Shown: positions 27,555 to 35,811, counted from the stretch's first letter. The stretch is 64,000 nucleotides of DNA from Anaerolineae bacterium (GCA_013178095.1 JABLXK010000001.1:124001-188000); one strand, 5' to 3'. The notes: generated from the letters alone by a model not told the origin. Numbers and translations: made by a program.

Positions 27555-28871
27555 ATGGCTGTATTTGATGCAATACTATCTTTGATTACATTACCTGCGA
27601 TTGTTCTGGGATTTATTGCCTGCGTGGGCTTGCTGCTCCAGAAAAAAGCTGCCGGGGATGTGTTCAAAGGAACTTTAAAAACCATATTGGGTCAATTAAT
27701 TATCGGAGTTGGGATCACCGCATTGATTGGTGCGCTATCCCCAATTCAGGTATTCTTTGAAAAAGGGATTCCTTCCGGTGGTTTTGAAACTTTCGTAACG
27801 TATGACGAAGCTGTGGTTGGCGCCGTTCAGACTGCCAACCTGGCCAACCTGGGCGCGGAAATCGCGTGGACGATGTTGTTCGGTTACGTGGTTCATATCC
27901 TTGTGTCCCGCTTCACCAAGCACCATTATATCTATCTGACCGGACATATGATTTGGGTGCAGGCCGGCGCGTTTGCACTCTTGTTCCATTCCTTTGGATT
28001 CGCAACACCTGTGGTTGTGGCGCTGGCATCCATTGTCGATGGTTTCTACCTGACCTTGGCGCCGGCGTTGGCGCAGCCCGTCATGCGCTTGATCACCGGC
28101 AGCGATGAAATTGCGTTCGGCCACGGCCAGACCCTGTTGAATATGTTAGGCGCGTGGGCCGGTAAATTGGTCGGGAAACCGGAAGATTCCGCCGAGAAAA
28201 TTGAAATCAAGGAATCGTTCAGCTTCCTGCGCGATATGTCCGTATCCATTTCCATCATTATGCTGCTGGTGGCCTTTATCGGCGCCGGATTGGCATTAAG
28301 CCAAATCGGCGTTGCGGGATTCCAGGAACAGATCAGCGGCGGGCAAAATTGGGTCGTCTACACGCTGCTGACCGCCCTGAACTTCACAGCCGGCGTTTTA
28401 GTCCTGCTGCAAGGGGTTCGCATGTTGATTTCCGAAATTACCCCGGCTTTCAAAGGAATCGCGGAAAAATTGATCCCGGGCGCGAAACCTGCGCTGGATT
28501 GCCCGGTAATCTATCCGTACGCGCCGAACTCGCTGATCTTCGGGTTGATTTCCGGCACCATCGGGCAGGTGGCAGGCATGGTTGTCCTCGCTTTGATCGG
28601 CTGGCCTGTCCCGCTGCCCAGCATGATCGCCGCGTTTTTTGCCAGCGGCGCTGGCGCGATCTTTGGAAACGCCACCGGCGGCCGGAAGGGCGCCTGGTTG
28701 GGCGGTTTCCTGTGGGGCTTTGTCGGCTGGCTGCTGATCAGCTTTGCCTATAAGTTCCAGGTGTTTGGCGACCTGTCCGCGCTTGGCGCGGTCGGGTTGG
28801 GCTTCACGATCCCGGATGCCATCGTGCCCGGTATTGCCATTTGGGGCATTGCCAAGCTGTTTGGTTTGTAG
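27555..28871 (+). CDS. PTS system EIIC component, UlaA/SgaT-like
   Basis: 438 residues, about ten hydrophobic segments. It resembles the ascorbate-type EIIC family: GQLIIGVGITALIGALSPI near the N-terminus, VSRFTKHHYIYLTGHMIW, a GHGQTLLNMLG loop and PYAPNSLIFGLISG. AGGAGGAA precedes the ATG. UlaA-type permeases are named for ascorbate, but the nagA, SIS and AgaS-like neighbours argue that this one imports and phosphorylates an N-acetylated amino sugar. A 73-base gap with a second Shine-Dalgarno-like AGGAAAGGAGG precedes it. Confidence 0.85.
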   Translation: MAVFDAILSLITLPAIVLGFIACVGLLLQKKAAGDVFKGTLKTILGQLIIGVGITALIGALSPIQVFFEKGIPSGGFETFVTYDEAVVGAVQTANLANLGAEIAWTMLFGYVVHILVSRFTKHHYIYLTGHMIWVQAGAFALLFHSFGFATPVVVALASIVDGFYLTLAPALAQPVMRLITGSDEIAFGHGQTLLNMLGAWAGKLVGKPEDSAEKIEIKESFSFLRDMSVSISIIMLLVAFIGAGLALSQIGVAGFQEQISGGQNWVVYTLLTALNFTAGVLVLLQGVRMLISEITPAFKGIAEKLIPGAKPALDCPVIYPYAPNSLIFGLISGTIGQVAGMVVLALIGWPVPLPSMIAAFFASGAGAIFGNATGGRKGAWLGGFLWGFVGWLLISFAYKFQVFGDLSALGAVGLGFTIPDAIVPGIAIWGIAKLFGL

Positions 28872-28883
28872 AATTTCCAACCC

Positions 28884-28907
28884 AAGGGGAGGGGCAGCCC
28901 TCCCCTT
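28884..28907 (+). other. Intercistronic hairpin after EIIC
   Basis: A perfect 10-bp GC-rich stem AAGGGGAGGG / CCCTCCCCTT with a 4-base loop sits 12 bases after the EIIC stop. The T run comes 13 bases later (28919-28924), so it is a weak terminator or a processing or stability element between the PTS genes and nagA. Confidence 0.6.
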
Positions 28908-28925
28908 AGCTGTAGCCCTTTTTCC

Positions 28926-30098
28926 ATGGAAAAGATAATCATTCACGCAACCGTTGTCGATAATGGAAAAGCTTTCCCAAATCGGTCGATCATGATCCGG
29001 GACGGGAAAATTGAGGCTGTGTTTCCATCCGATGATCGAACCGCTCGGGATTTCGAGCATGAGGTGATCGACGCGCAAGGGCTGCTGGTCACACCGGGTT
29101 TGATCGACATCCATATTCATGGCTGCATGGGTGTGGATGCGATGGACGCCGACGATGATGCTTTGAACACCATAAGCGATTTCCTGGCGAGCCATGGCGT
29201 AACATCTTTCTATGCCACCACCATCACCCAAACACCGGAAAATGTTGAAAATGCGCTGAAAAGCATCGCCCGCCAGTCAGGGAGAACGGGCGGAGCAAAT
29301 CTTCTCGGCGCGCACGTGGAGGGGCCTTATATCAATGCCAAGCATAAAGGCGCTCAAAACCCTGATTTTCTGCGAATACCCGCTCCGGAAGAATACCAGA
29401 ATTGGATCCGGAAAAAAGTTGTCAGGCTGATCACCATCGCTCCGGAATTGGAAGGCGCGGATGAAATGATCCGGTACTGCCGCAAGCACGAAGTCGAGGT
29501 GGCGGTCGGCCACAGCGGCGCCAGTTTTGAGCAGGTTGTGCATGCTGCTGATCTGGGCCTCAGCCAAGCCACCCATCTGTTCAATGGCATGCAAGGGCTG
29601 CATCACCGGGAACCGGGCACGGTGGGCGGCGCGCTTTGGGATTCCCGAATTTTTGCGCAGGTGATCACGGATGGCATTCATCTTCATCCTGCGATTGTGG
29701 ATCTGATCGTTAAAATTAAAGGGATTGACCGGACGATACTCATTTCCGATTCCATCCGCGCTTGCGGTTTATCGGATGGTAAATATGATCTGGGCGGTCA
29801 GACTGTAAATGTGAGAAACGGAGAAGCCAGGATTGAAAATGGAAGCCTGGCAGGCAGCACCCTGACGTTGGATCAGGCCGTCCGCAATACAATGGACTTT
29901 ACGGGTTTGGATTTTGAGGTTGTCGTTGCCATGGCTACCGCCGTTCCAGCCCGCGTGATGAAGATCGCAGGAAGCAAGGGCAGTATCAAGGCGGGCTGCG
30001 ACGCGGACCTGGCATTTTTTGATAACGATTTTAAGGTAGCGGCAACCATGATTAATGGTTCGATAAAATATCAACGCAATAAAAAGACAGGAGAATAA
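28926..30098 (+). CDS. nagA: N-acetylglucosamine-6-phosphate deacetylase, second copy
   Basis: 390 residues. Signatures: GLIDIHIHGCMG, AHVEGPYINAKHKGAQ with the metal-binding Glu, VAVGHSGASF, THLFNGMQGLHHREPG and the catalytic Asp in LISDSIRACG. It is clearly distinct in sequence from the 7701 copy. As part of the PTS operon it would deacetylate the imported sugar phosphate; GalNAc-6-phosphate (AgaA activity) is an alternative to GlcNAc-6-phosphate. The ATG has no obvious ribosome binding site, and the SIS gene follows after two bases. Confidence 0.9.
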   Translation: MEKIIIHATVVDNGKAFPNRSIMIRDGKIEAVFPSDDRTARDFEHEVIDAQGLLVTPGLIDIHIHGCMGVDAMDADDDALNTISDFLASHGVTSFYATTITQTPENVENALKSIARQSGRTGGANLLGAHVEGPYINAKHKGAQNPDFLRIPAPEEYQNWIRKKVVRLITIAPELEGADEMIRYCRKHEVEVAVGHSGASFEQVVHAADLGLSQATHLFNGMQGLHHREPGTVGGALWDSRIFAQVITDGIHLHPAIVDLIVKIKGIDRTILISDSIRACGLSDGKYDLGGQTVNVRNGEARIENGSLAGSTLTLDQAVRNTMDFTGLDFEVVVAMATAVPARVMKIAGSKGSIKAGCDADLAFFDNDFKVAATMINGSIKYQRNKKTGE

Positions 30099-30100
30099 GA

Positions 30101-30847
30101 ATGTCCAAATTGACCAGCGAATACATTGAGGGCGTTATCGCTCTTTTAAAGCAAATTGAAATCGAGGAGGCGTCGGCAATCGATCAGGCTTCCCAATTAA
30201 TAGCGGAGGCTGTTGAGAAGGGCAACCGGATTTTTGGCTTTGGATGTTCCCATTCATCGCTGCCGATTCAGGATGTGGTGTACCGGGCAGGCGGATTTAT
30301 GCTGATGAACCCGATTTACGCACCCGGAATCGCCCACCTTGATGTTCACCCCACCACCATGACTTCCGGGATCGAGAAATTGGTTGGGTATGCCAAGGTG
30401 ATCCTGGATAATCAACCGATCCAACCGGGAGATGTCCTGATCATCATCTCGGTCTCGGGGAGGAACGCCGTTCCGATTGAAATGGCGCAGCTTGCCCGAG
30501 AAAGGGGAGTAAAGGTGATCGGTGTGACTTCCCGCAAGTATTCACAAGGCGTTGAATCGCGCCATCCCTCGGGGAAGAAAATGCATGATTTTGCGGATGT
30601 GGTGATCGATAATAAGGTAGGAAAAGGTGACGCGATGCTGTCAATGGATGGGTTGAATACCAAATTCACCCCAGCTTCAGGGATCACCAGCGCCGCGATT
30701 ATGCATTGCCTGACCACGGCAACGATTGAGAAGTTGCTGCAAAAAGGAATTACACCCCCGGTATTTATCGCGGCTAATGTTGATGGCGGGGCGGAACATA
30801 ATCAAAAGCTGCTGACTGAATACCGTGACCGAATATTTTACGTTTAA
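30101..30847 (+). CDS. SIS-domain sugar-phosphate isomerase-like protein (UPF0309 type), second copy
   Basis: 248 residues, exactly the length of its paralogue at 8898. Motifs: FGFGCSHSSLPIQD, IIISVSGRNAVPIEMA, the SRHPSGKKMHDFADVVIDN block and ANVDGGAEHNQ. AGGAGAA precedes the ATG. It is the last gene of the PTS operon. The recurrent pairing with nagA at two loci argues for a reaction on the nagA substrate or product. Confidence 0.8.
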   Translation: MSKLTSEYIEGVIALLKQIEIEEASAIDQASQLIAEAVEKGNRIFGFGCSHSSLPIQDVVYRAGGFMLMNPIYAPGIAHLDVHPTTMTSGIEKLVGYAKVILDNQPIQPGDVLIIISVSGRNAVPIEMAQLARERGVKVIGVTSRKYSQGVESRHPSGKKMHDFADVVIDNKVGKGDAMLSMDGLNTKFTPASGITSAAIMHCLTTATIEKLLQKGITPPVFIAANVDGGAEHNQKLLTEYRDRIFYV

Positions 30848-30911
30848 CGCTCCGCAAAAGCCTAAATAATCCGAATTTTAAGAGCAAAAATGACAAAAAT
30901 CGGCAAATTCC

Positions 30912-30940
30912 TTGACAATCATCCTGCAGCGTGTTATAAA
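30912..30940 (+). promoter_or_regulatory. Strong promoter for the amino-acid transporter leader
   Basis: TTGACA (30912-30917), a 17-base spacer and TATAAA (30935-30940). Transcription would start near 30947, 23 bases before the first stem of the leader RNA. Confidence 0.8.
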
Positions 30941-30969
30941 CGGCACCATTATGGAATTTGAGAACCGAT

Positions 30970-31069
30970 CTCCGAAAGCTAAACGCCATACCACCTACAC
31001 TCCTTCTGGAAGGAGCGGCGTTTTGCTATAGGTAAACGGAGTTGATTCAAACCTAATGACTGAACGTGA
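30970..31069 (+). ncRNA. Pseudoknotted structured leader RNA, candidate riboswitch of unknown class
   Basis: Nested helices can be drawn by eye: P1 CTCCG 30970-30974 with CGGAG 31037-31041; P2 AGC-T-AAACGCC 30977-30987 with GGCGTTT-T-GCT 31017-31027; P3 CTCCTT 31000-31005 with AAGGAG 31010-31015 (loop CTGG). In addition ACCTA (30993-30997), in the internal loop, pairs with TAGGT (31029-31033), forming a pseudoknot. CTGGAAGG (31006-31013) is perfectly complementary to CCTTCCAG (31074-31081) in the following terminator, so P3 and an antiterminator would exclude each other. I do not recognise the class. It precedes an amino-acid ABC transporter. Confidence 0.6.
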
Positions 31070-31097
31070 AAGGCCTTCCAGGAATGGAAGGCCTTTT
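31070..31097 (+). terminator. Leader terminator (attenuator) before the amino-acid transporter
   Basis: AAGGCCTTCCA pairs with TGGAAGGCCTT around a 4-base loop and is followed by T5. It lies ~130 bases after the predicted start of transcription and before any transporter gene, the position expected for conditional termination. Confidence 0.8.
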
Positions 31098-31102
31098 TCG
31101 TT

Positions 31103-31214
31103 ACCTGCTGAATAATAAAAACGATGGAGGTAGGCATGAAAAAATATAAAATACAACACCAAAAATGAAGACCATCATTTGATTAATGGAATTTGCGATG
31201 ATCATTCAGCAGGT
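31103..31214 (+). repeat. Inverted repeat enclosing a leader ORF
   Basis: ACCTGCTGAAT (31103-31113) and ATTCAGCAGGT (31204-31214) are a perfect 11-bp inverted repeat around 90 bases that contain the 10-codon ORF. In RNA this would close a large stem just before the Shine-Dalgarno sequence of the binding-protein gene. Confidence 0.55.
31136..31168 (+). CDS. Ten-codon leader peptide ORF (MKKYKIQHQK)
   Basis: An ATG at 31136 has a strong, well-spaced GGAGG (31126-31130), encodes ten residues and stops at TGA 31166-31168. It lies between the leader terminator and the transporter gene, inside the large inverted repeat. Whether it is translated is unproven; the ribosome site is better than most in the window. 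Confidence 0.4.
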   Translation: MKKYKIQHQK

Positions 31215-31252
31215 CATAAATTAGGAAAAAAACCAAAGGAGAAGAATTAACA

Positions 31253-32197
31253 ATGAACAGCAAGAGATTTTTTGTAATGGTAGTATTCTTGGTCGGCGCC
31301 CTGATTTTGGGCGCGTGCGGCAGCGCCCAGGCGGATGCTGCTGCAAGTGAAGCCGCTCCGGCAGAGGCCGCTCCGGAAGAAGCCGCTCCGGAAGAAGCCG
31401 CTCCGGAAGAAGCCGCTCCGGAAGAAGCCGCTGCGGAACCCACGTACGGTGAAAATGGCATTCCGGTTTACGGCTGCCTGGGCACTGCTGAAGATGCCCT
31501 GGTCGATTTGAACTGCCGGGAAGTCACCATCGCAGTTGAGAACGCGTATCTGCCCTTCAATTACATCGACGAAGCAACCGGGCAGGCAGGTGGTTGGGAT
31601 TACGTGGTCATTCCCGAAATCTGCGAAATGCTGCACTGCACACCGGTTTTTGAAGAATGCTCGTGGGATATCCTGATCCAGTCGGTCGCCGACGGCCTGT
31701 ATGACATGGGCGCGGATGGCATCACCAATACCACTGACCGCCAGGAAATCGTGGATTTCTCGGACACCTATATCTCCATCGATCAGCGCCTGCTGGTTAA
31801 CAAGGGAGAGACTCGCTTCGCGTCCATTGAGGATTTCGTTGCTATCCCTGAACTGATCCTGGGTGTTCAATCCGGTACCACCAATTATGAAACAGCCGTC
31901 AAGTATTTACCGGAAGAACGCATCAGCGCTTTCGAGCAGTATCCTTTTGCAGTGCAATCCTTGCTCTCCAATGACGTGGATGCCGTACTGATCGACGAAC
32001 AAGCCGGCATGGGTTACCTGAACGAAAACCCCGACGGACTTGAATTTGTCGGGCCTTCCATCTCCAGCGATGAATTGGCTTTCATTTTCCCCAATGACAG
32101 CGACCTGGTGGATCCTTTCAACCAGGCCCTCCAAGCCTTGAAGGACAGCGGCAGGTTAGCTGAAATCAACACACAATTCTTTGGATTCGCTGAATAA
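31253..32197 (+). CDS. Polar amino-acid ABC transporter substrate-binding lipoprotein
   Basis: 314 residues, with AAAGGAG upstream. The signal peptide ends in lipobox LGAC (C22). A low-complexity linker of six E-A-A-P-(A/E)-like pentads follows, then a family 3 (GlnH/HisJ-like) binding domain: VTIAVENAYLPFNYID, YDMGADGITNTTDRQEIVDF and the C-terminal LNENPDGLEFVGP. Four Cys in the mature domain (CLG, NCRE, EICEMLHC, EECSW) are unusual for this family and could form disulfides outside the cell. It is first in the transporter operon, behind the attenuator-like leader. The ligand is not predictable. Confidence 0.88.
   Translation: MNSKRFFVMVVFLVGALILGACGSAQADAAASEAAPAEAAPEEAAPEEAAPEEAAPEEAAAEPTYGENGIPVYGCLGTAEDALVDLNCREVTIAVENAYLPFNYIDEATGQAGGWDYVVIPEICEMLHCTPVFEECSWDILIQSVADGLYDMGADGITNTTDRQEIVDFSDTYISIDQRLLVNKGETRFASIEDFVAIPELILGVQSGTTNYETAVKYLPEERISAFEQYPFAVQSLLSNDVDAVLIDEQAGMGYLNENPDGLEFVGPSISSDELAFIFPNDSDLVDPFNQALQALKDSGRLAEINTQFFGFAE
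31349..31438 (+). repeat. In-frame 15-bp minisatellite in the binding-protein linker
   Basis: Six tandem units of GAAGCCGCTCCGGAA, the central ones identical and the first and last slightly diverged, encode the Glu-Ala-Ala-Pro linker. Unit number could vary by slippage without shifting the frame. Confidence 0.85.
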
Positions 32198-32215
32198 TAA
32201 AAAGATAAAAAAAAC

Positions 32216-32244
32216 GACTGGCCGGTTGTCAAAATCGGCCAGTC
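32216..32244 (+). other. Intercistronic hairpin between binding protein and permease genes
   Basis: A perfect 9-bp stem GACTGGCCG / CGGCCAGTC with an 11-base loop. A runs rather than T runs flank it on the plus strand, so it is better explained as an mRNA-stabilising or partial-attenuation element that keeps binding-protein levels above permease levels. Confidence 0.6.
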
Positions 32245-32269
32245 AAAAAAGTAAGTATAAGAGGACATC

Positions 32270-33151
32270 ATGATTGCAGAAGATTCGCTAACACCGGCGC
32301 AAAAGATTGCCTTGCGGCAATCCAGACGCCAACGGTTACGTACCAGGCTGGCCACTTTTCCCTGGTGGCTGGTGATTGTGGGATTGATCATTGGTGCAAC
32401 CCTTTGGTTGATCACCAAAAGTCCCACTTATAGTGAGGCGTTTGCAACCATCCGCACCGGCATGGTTGTAACCCTGGTTATCACTCTCATTTCCTACACA
32501 ATTTCCCTTTTGATCGGTTTGTTCACAGGCTTGGGCCGCGTTTCATCCAACATCGTTTCCCAAAATATCGCCACCTTATACGTCGAAGTCATGCGCGGCA
32601 TTCCCATGTTGGTCTCCATCTTTTTCATCGCGCTGGTTCTGGTTCCCGGGATCATTGAAATGCTGTCTTTCCTGGGATCGAAATTTACCGAAGCGGGTTT
32701 GACGGGAATTGGCGCCAGCCTGGCGAACATGAATACCAAATCGATCTCCATGAGCGTGCGCGCCGTGATTGCCTTATCGTTGACCTACGGCGCATATTCG
32801 GCGGAAATCTTCCGCGCTGGAATACAATCGGTTCCGGTCGGGCAGATGGAAGCGGCCCGTTCGCAAGGTATGAGTTACGGGCAGGCCATGCGCAATGTAG
32901 TCCTGCCGCAAGCCATCCGCAACGTACTCCCGGCCATCGGCAATGATTTTATTTCCATGTTGAAGGATTCTTCATTGGTATCCATCCTGGCGGTGCGGGA
33001 TATCACCCAGATTGCACGCTTGTATGCCGGACACTCTTTCCGTTACCCGGAAGCTTATACAACCCTCTCGGTGATGTATCTGACCATGACTATGCTGCTT
33101 TCGCTGCTGGTCAAATTGCTGGAAAGGCGGTTAGCGAACAATGGAAAATAA
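32270..33151 (+). CDS. Polar amino-acid ABC transporter permease
   Basis: 293 residues. A charged N-terminal extension (~45 residues) precedes a HisM/GlnP-type transmembrane domain with about five helices: TGMVVTLVITLISYTISLL, EVMRGIPMLVSIFFIAL and the EAA loop EAARSQGMSYGQAMRNVVLPQA. It forms the channel with the ATPase that overlaps its 3' end by 11 bases. Confidence 0.9.
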   Translation: MIAEDSLTPAQKIALRQSRRQRLRTRLATFPWWLVIVGLIIGATLWLITKSPTYSEAFATIRTGMVVTLVITLISYTISLLIGLFTGLGRVSSNIVSQNIATLYVEVMRGIPMLVSIFFIALVLVPGIIEMLSFLGSKFTEAGLTGIGASLANMNTKSISMSVRAVIALSLTYGAYSAEIFRAGIQSVPVGQMEAARSQGMSYGQAMRNVVLPQAIRNVLPAIGNDFISMLKDSSLVSILAVRDITQIARLYAGHSFRYPEAYTTLSVMYLTMTMLLSLLVKLLERRLANNGK

Positions 33152-33893
33152 CAATTCCTCCAACCTGGTAGAAATCAAGTCCGTCGACAAATGGTTCGGC
33201 GAATTGCAGGCATTGGACAATGTCAGCCTGAACGTGCCGTCCGGCAAGGTGATGGTGATCATCGGCCCCAGCGGTTCGGGAAAATCCACCCTGCTGCGCT
33301 GCATCAACTATCTTGAAACGCCCACCAATGGGCAGGTATGGTTCAACGGCGAGAAAATGAGCGGGGACCAGAAAGAACTGAATCGCCACCGCGCCGAGAT
33401 TGGAATGGTGTTCCAGAGTTTCAATTTGTACGCTCACCTCACGATCCTGCAAAACATCACCCTGGCGCTGAAAGTCGTCAAGAAACTGGATGAGAAAGAG
33501 GCCGAAACCCTGGCGATGGAACAGCTCAAGCGGGTTGGCATTGCGGATAAAGCTGACAAAATGCCGGCCCAGATTTCCGGCGGCCAGCAGCAGCGCGCCG
33601 CAATTGCCCGCGCGCTGGCCATGCGCCCAAAACTGATGCTGTTCGATGAACCAACCAGCGCTTTGGACCCGGAAATGATCAAGGAAGTATTGGACGTTAT
33701 GATGATGCTGGCAAAGGAAGGCATCACCATGATCATCGTAACGCACGAGATGGGTTTCGCGCGCGCTGCGGCGGATGAGGTGATCTTCATGGATCACGGA
33801 CGTATCGTGGAACGCAATACACCGGATGGGTTATTCAACAATCCCGCCAGCGACCGTACGAAGTTGTTCCTGTCTCAGATCTTGCATAAATAA
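33141..33893 (+). CDS. Polar amino-acid ABC transporter ATP-binding protein
   Basis: 250 residues, GlnQ/HisP-like. Walker A GPSGSGKSTLLRC, Q-loop VFQSFNLYAHLTIL, signature ISGGQQQRAAIARAL, Walker B LMLFDEPTSALDPE and H-loop VTHEMGFARAAADEV are intact. It energises import by the preceding permease and binding protein. Confidence 0.93.
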   Translation: MENNNSSNLVEIKSVDKWFGELQALDNVSLNVPSGKVMVIIGPSGSGKSTLLRCINYLETPTNGQVWFNGEKMSGDQKELNRHRAEIGMVFQSFNLYAHLTILQNITLALKVVKKLDEKEAETLAMEQLKRVGIADKADKMPAQISGGQQQRAAIARALAMRPKLMLFDEPTSALDPEMIKEVLDVMMMLAKEGITMIIVTHEMGFARAAADEVIFMDHGRIVERNTPDGLFNNPASDRTKLFLSQILHK

Positions 33894-33917
33894 TATCTCA
33901 TGATGTCCCATGATTGC

Positions 33918-33949
33918 GCGGGGAATACGGCTGCGGCTGTGTTCCCCGC
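33918..33949 (+). other. Hairpin after the transporter operon
   Basis: GCGGGGAA pairs with TTCCCCGC around a 16-base loop, 25 bases after the ATPase stop. No T run follows, so it may be a 3' stability element. The 9-mer GATGTCCCA occurs directly repeated on both sides (33902 and 33964). Confidence 0.45.
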
Positions 33950-34041
33950 AGCACGGAAGGCGGGATGTCCCAAAATTATTCGTCATATTATTAATAACAT
34001 GATATAAATCCTTATTCAAAACAGAGAAGGTATCATTTATT

Positions 34042-35811
34042 ATGCGCAACGGCTCCTATCATTTTTACGGCGATAAATTCATTCTACGCGTCAGCAACCG
34101 TGTTTGCATCAATTCGGAAGAATTATTAACCAGTGAACCATTCATGACATTTTTCAATGCTTATCTGGAATCATTAAAAAGAAAGCAATCCACATTATTA
34201 GGAATTTTTGCCGATAAGGACTTTTCTGAAAAGGACGTTAAGCTCTTACAGGAGACCTTATATTATCTCAACTCGCTGCCGGCCGAAAAGGTCATCAAAC
34301 TGGTGGATGGCTCGCAGGTTTTCTTCCGCAATACATTATTGTTGAATGAATTTGTTGAGCAATTCTATAATTACTGGCGCCGTATGCACCGCCTGGTGAT
34401 CTGCGATTCGGTATTCGACCGCCTGGACAAACGACCCTACCGGACATTCAATGACCTGGTGGAAAGCCTGATGCACCTGGTGCGTAGCACCTACCGCAAT
34501 ATCCAGGAAAATATCACCGGCAACCACCCCAAAATCTACCGTCAGGTGAGCGCCGGCGCGGAAGTCGGCGCGATAGCGTTGCCGTATAAACTTCAATATC
34601 CCAACGATAATTTCAAGATGCTGGATGACATTTTTGTGATCCGGCAGGTGTTGATCTATCCTCCCATGATCTTCAACACTCCGATGAATAAACGCAAGGG
34701 CGAATTCGCCCGCATCGAAAAAAACCCGCTGGATGGATTGAAGGTGAATCCCAAGGAATGGTTGTGTTATCCCGCGCGGGTGGGGCCTTTACTGATCGCC
34801 ATCTATTTTCCCCTCAGCCTTTTTGAGCTGGGTTTTTCACTCTCCAACCTGTTCGAGCTGGCGGATGAAGAAGACCTGAAACGCAAACCGGACGCGGTTT
34901 ATATCTACGGCGCCCCGCTGGAAAACGCGCTTTCCGTGAACGGCAATGAGACCGTTTTCTTCGACGACGAAAAAAATAATATCCTGATCGGTTCGGTTCC
35001 GCTCAGGAATGAGTACGCCTATTTCGGTTACCTGAAGAAAATGATCCTGACCTTGCACAACATTATCCGCATGAAGAGCGGTTACCTGCCTTTCCATGGC
35101 GCCATGATCAAGATCACCATGCGCGATAAAAAACCTTTCTCGGTGTTGATTATGGGCGACAGCGGCGCGGGAAAGTCCGAATCAATTGAAGCGTTACGCA
35201 TCATCGCCAGCGAAGACTTGGAAGATTTAACTGTGATCGCGGATGATATGGGCTCGATTGACGTGGATGAACAAGGCCGGTTGATCGGCTACGGAACGGA
35301 GATGGGCGCTTTCGTGCGCCTGGACGATTTGCAATCGGGTTACGCGCTGGGGCAGATCGACCGCACCATCATCATGAATCCCGACCAGGTCAATGCGCGT
35401 GTGGTTATGCCCGTCACCCGCTATGAATACATCATGGAAGGCACGCCCATCGACTGCGTGCTATACGCCAACAACTACGACGTTGTGGACGACGCTCACC
35501 CGATTATCGAGCAGTTTGCGAATGCCAAAGATGCTCTGGATGTATTCCGGCGCGGGGCGGTTATGAGCAAGGGCACCACCACGACCAGCGGTATTGTGGA
35601 AAATTATTTCGCCAACATTTTCGGCCCGGTCCAATATCAGGATTTGCACGAGAATCTGGCTGAGAAATATTTCCAGGATATGTTCGCCAAAGGCATTTAC
35701 GTGGGGCAGCTGCGCACGCAGCTGGGTGTACCCGGCCAGGAGCAAAGCGGACCGCAGCTTTCCGCAAAGGCCCTGCTGGAAATGATCCAGCAAAAAGCTC
35801 CTCGCGCCTAA
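34042..35811 (+). CDS. Unknown protein with HPr kinase/PEPCK-like P-loop domain
   Basis: 589 residues, no signal peptide or membrane helix. Residues 1-~290 match no family I know. From ~residue 350 (FHGAMIKI) comes a kinase-like core with Walker A GDSGAGKSES (~372-381) and a downstream VIADDMGSIDVD (~400), the same order as the GxSGxGKSE and H/A-DD pair of HPr kinase/phosphorylase and related PEPCK-fold kinases. It is much longer than HPr kinase (~310 residues). It could phosphorylate a protein or small molecule. It lies alone after the amino-acid transporter; a PTS operon is 6 kb upstream. The assignment to the fold is moderately sure, the substrate unknown. Confidence 0.6.
   Translation: MRNGSYHFYGDKFILRVSNRVCINSEELLTSEPFMTFFNAYLESLKRKQSTLLGIFADKDFSEKDVKLLQETLYYLNSLPAEKVIKLVDGSQVFFRNTLLLNEFVEQFYNYWRRMHRLVICDSVFDRLDKRPYRTFNDLVESLMHLVRSTYRNIQENITGNHPKIYRQVSAGAEVGAIALPYKLQYPNDNFKMLDDIFVIRQVLIYPPMIFNTPMNKRKGEFARIEKNPLDGLKVNPKEWLCYPARVGPLLIAIYFPLSLFELGFSLSNLFELADEEDLKRKPDAVYIYGAPLENALSVNGNETVFFDDEKNNILIGSVPLRNEYAYFGYLKKMILTLHNIIRMKSGYLPFHGAMIKITMRDKKPFSVLIMGDSGAGKSESIEALRIIASEDLEDLTVIADDMGSIDVDEQGRLIGYGTEMGAFVRLDDLQSGYALGQIDRTIIMNPDQVNARVVMPVTRYEYIMEGTPIDCVLYANNYDVVDDAHPIIEQFANAKDALDVFRRGAVMSKGTTTTSGIVENYFANIFGPVQYQDLHENLAEKYFQDMFAKGIYVGQLRTQLGVPGQEQSGPQLSAKALLEMIQQKAPRA

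Noticed and set aside
31107..32203. GCTGAATAATAAAAA occurring both in the leader (31107) and at the binding-protein stop (32189), as sign of a duplicated gene end
   Set aside because: A 15-base AT-rich match is not unexpected by chance in 64 kb, and no coding similarity precedes the leader copy.
32216..32244. Hairpin as a plus-strand terminator
   Set aside because: It is followed by A and not T on the plus strand, and the permease and ATPase genes downstream clearly belong to the same transporter.
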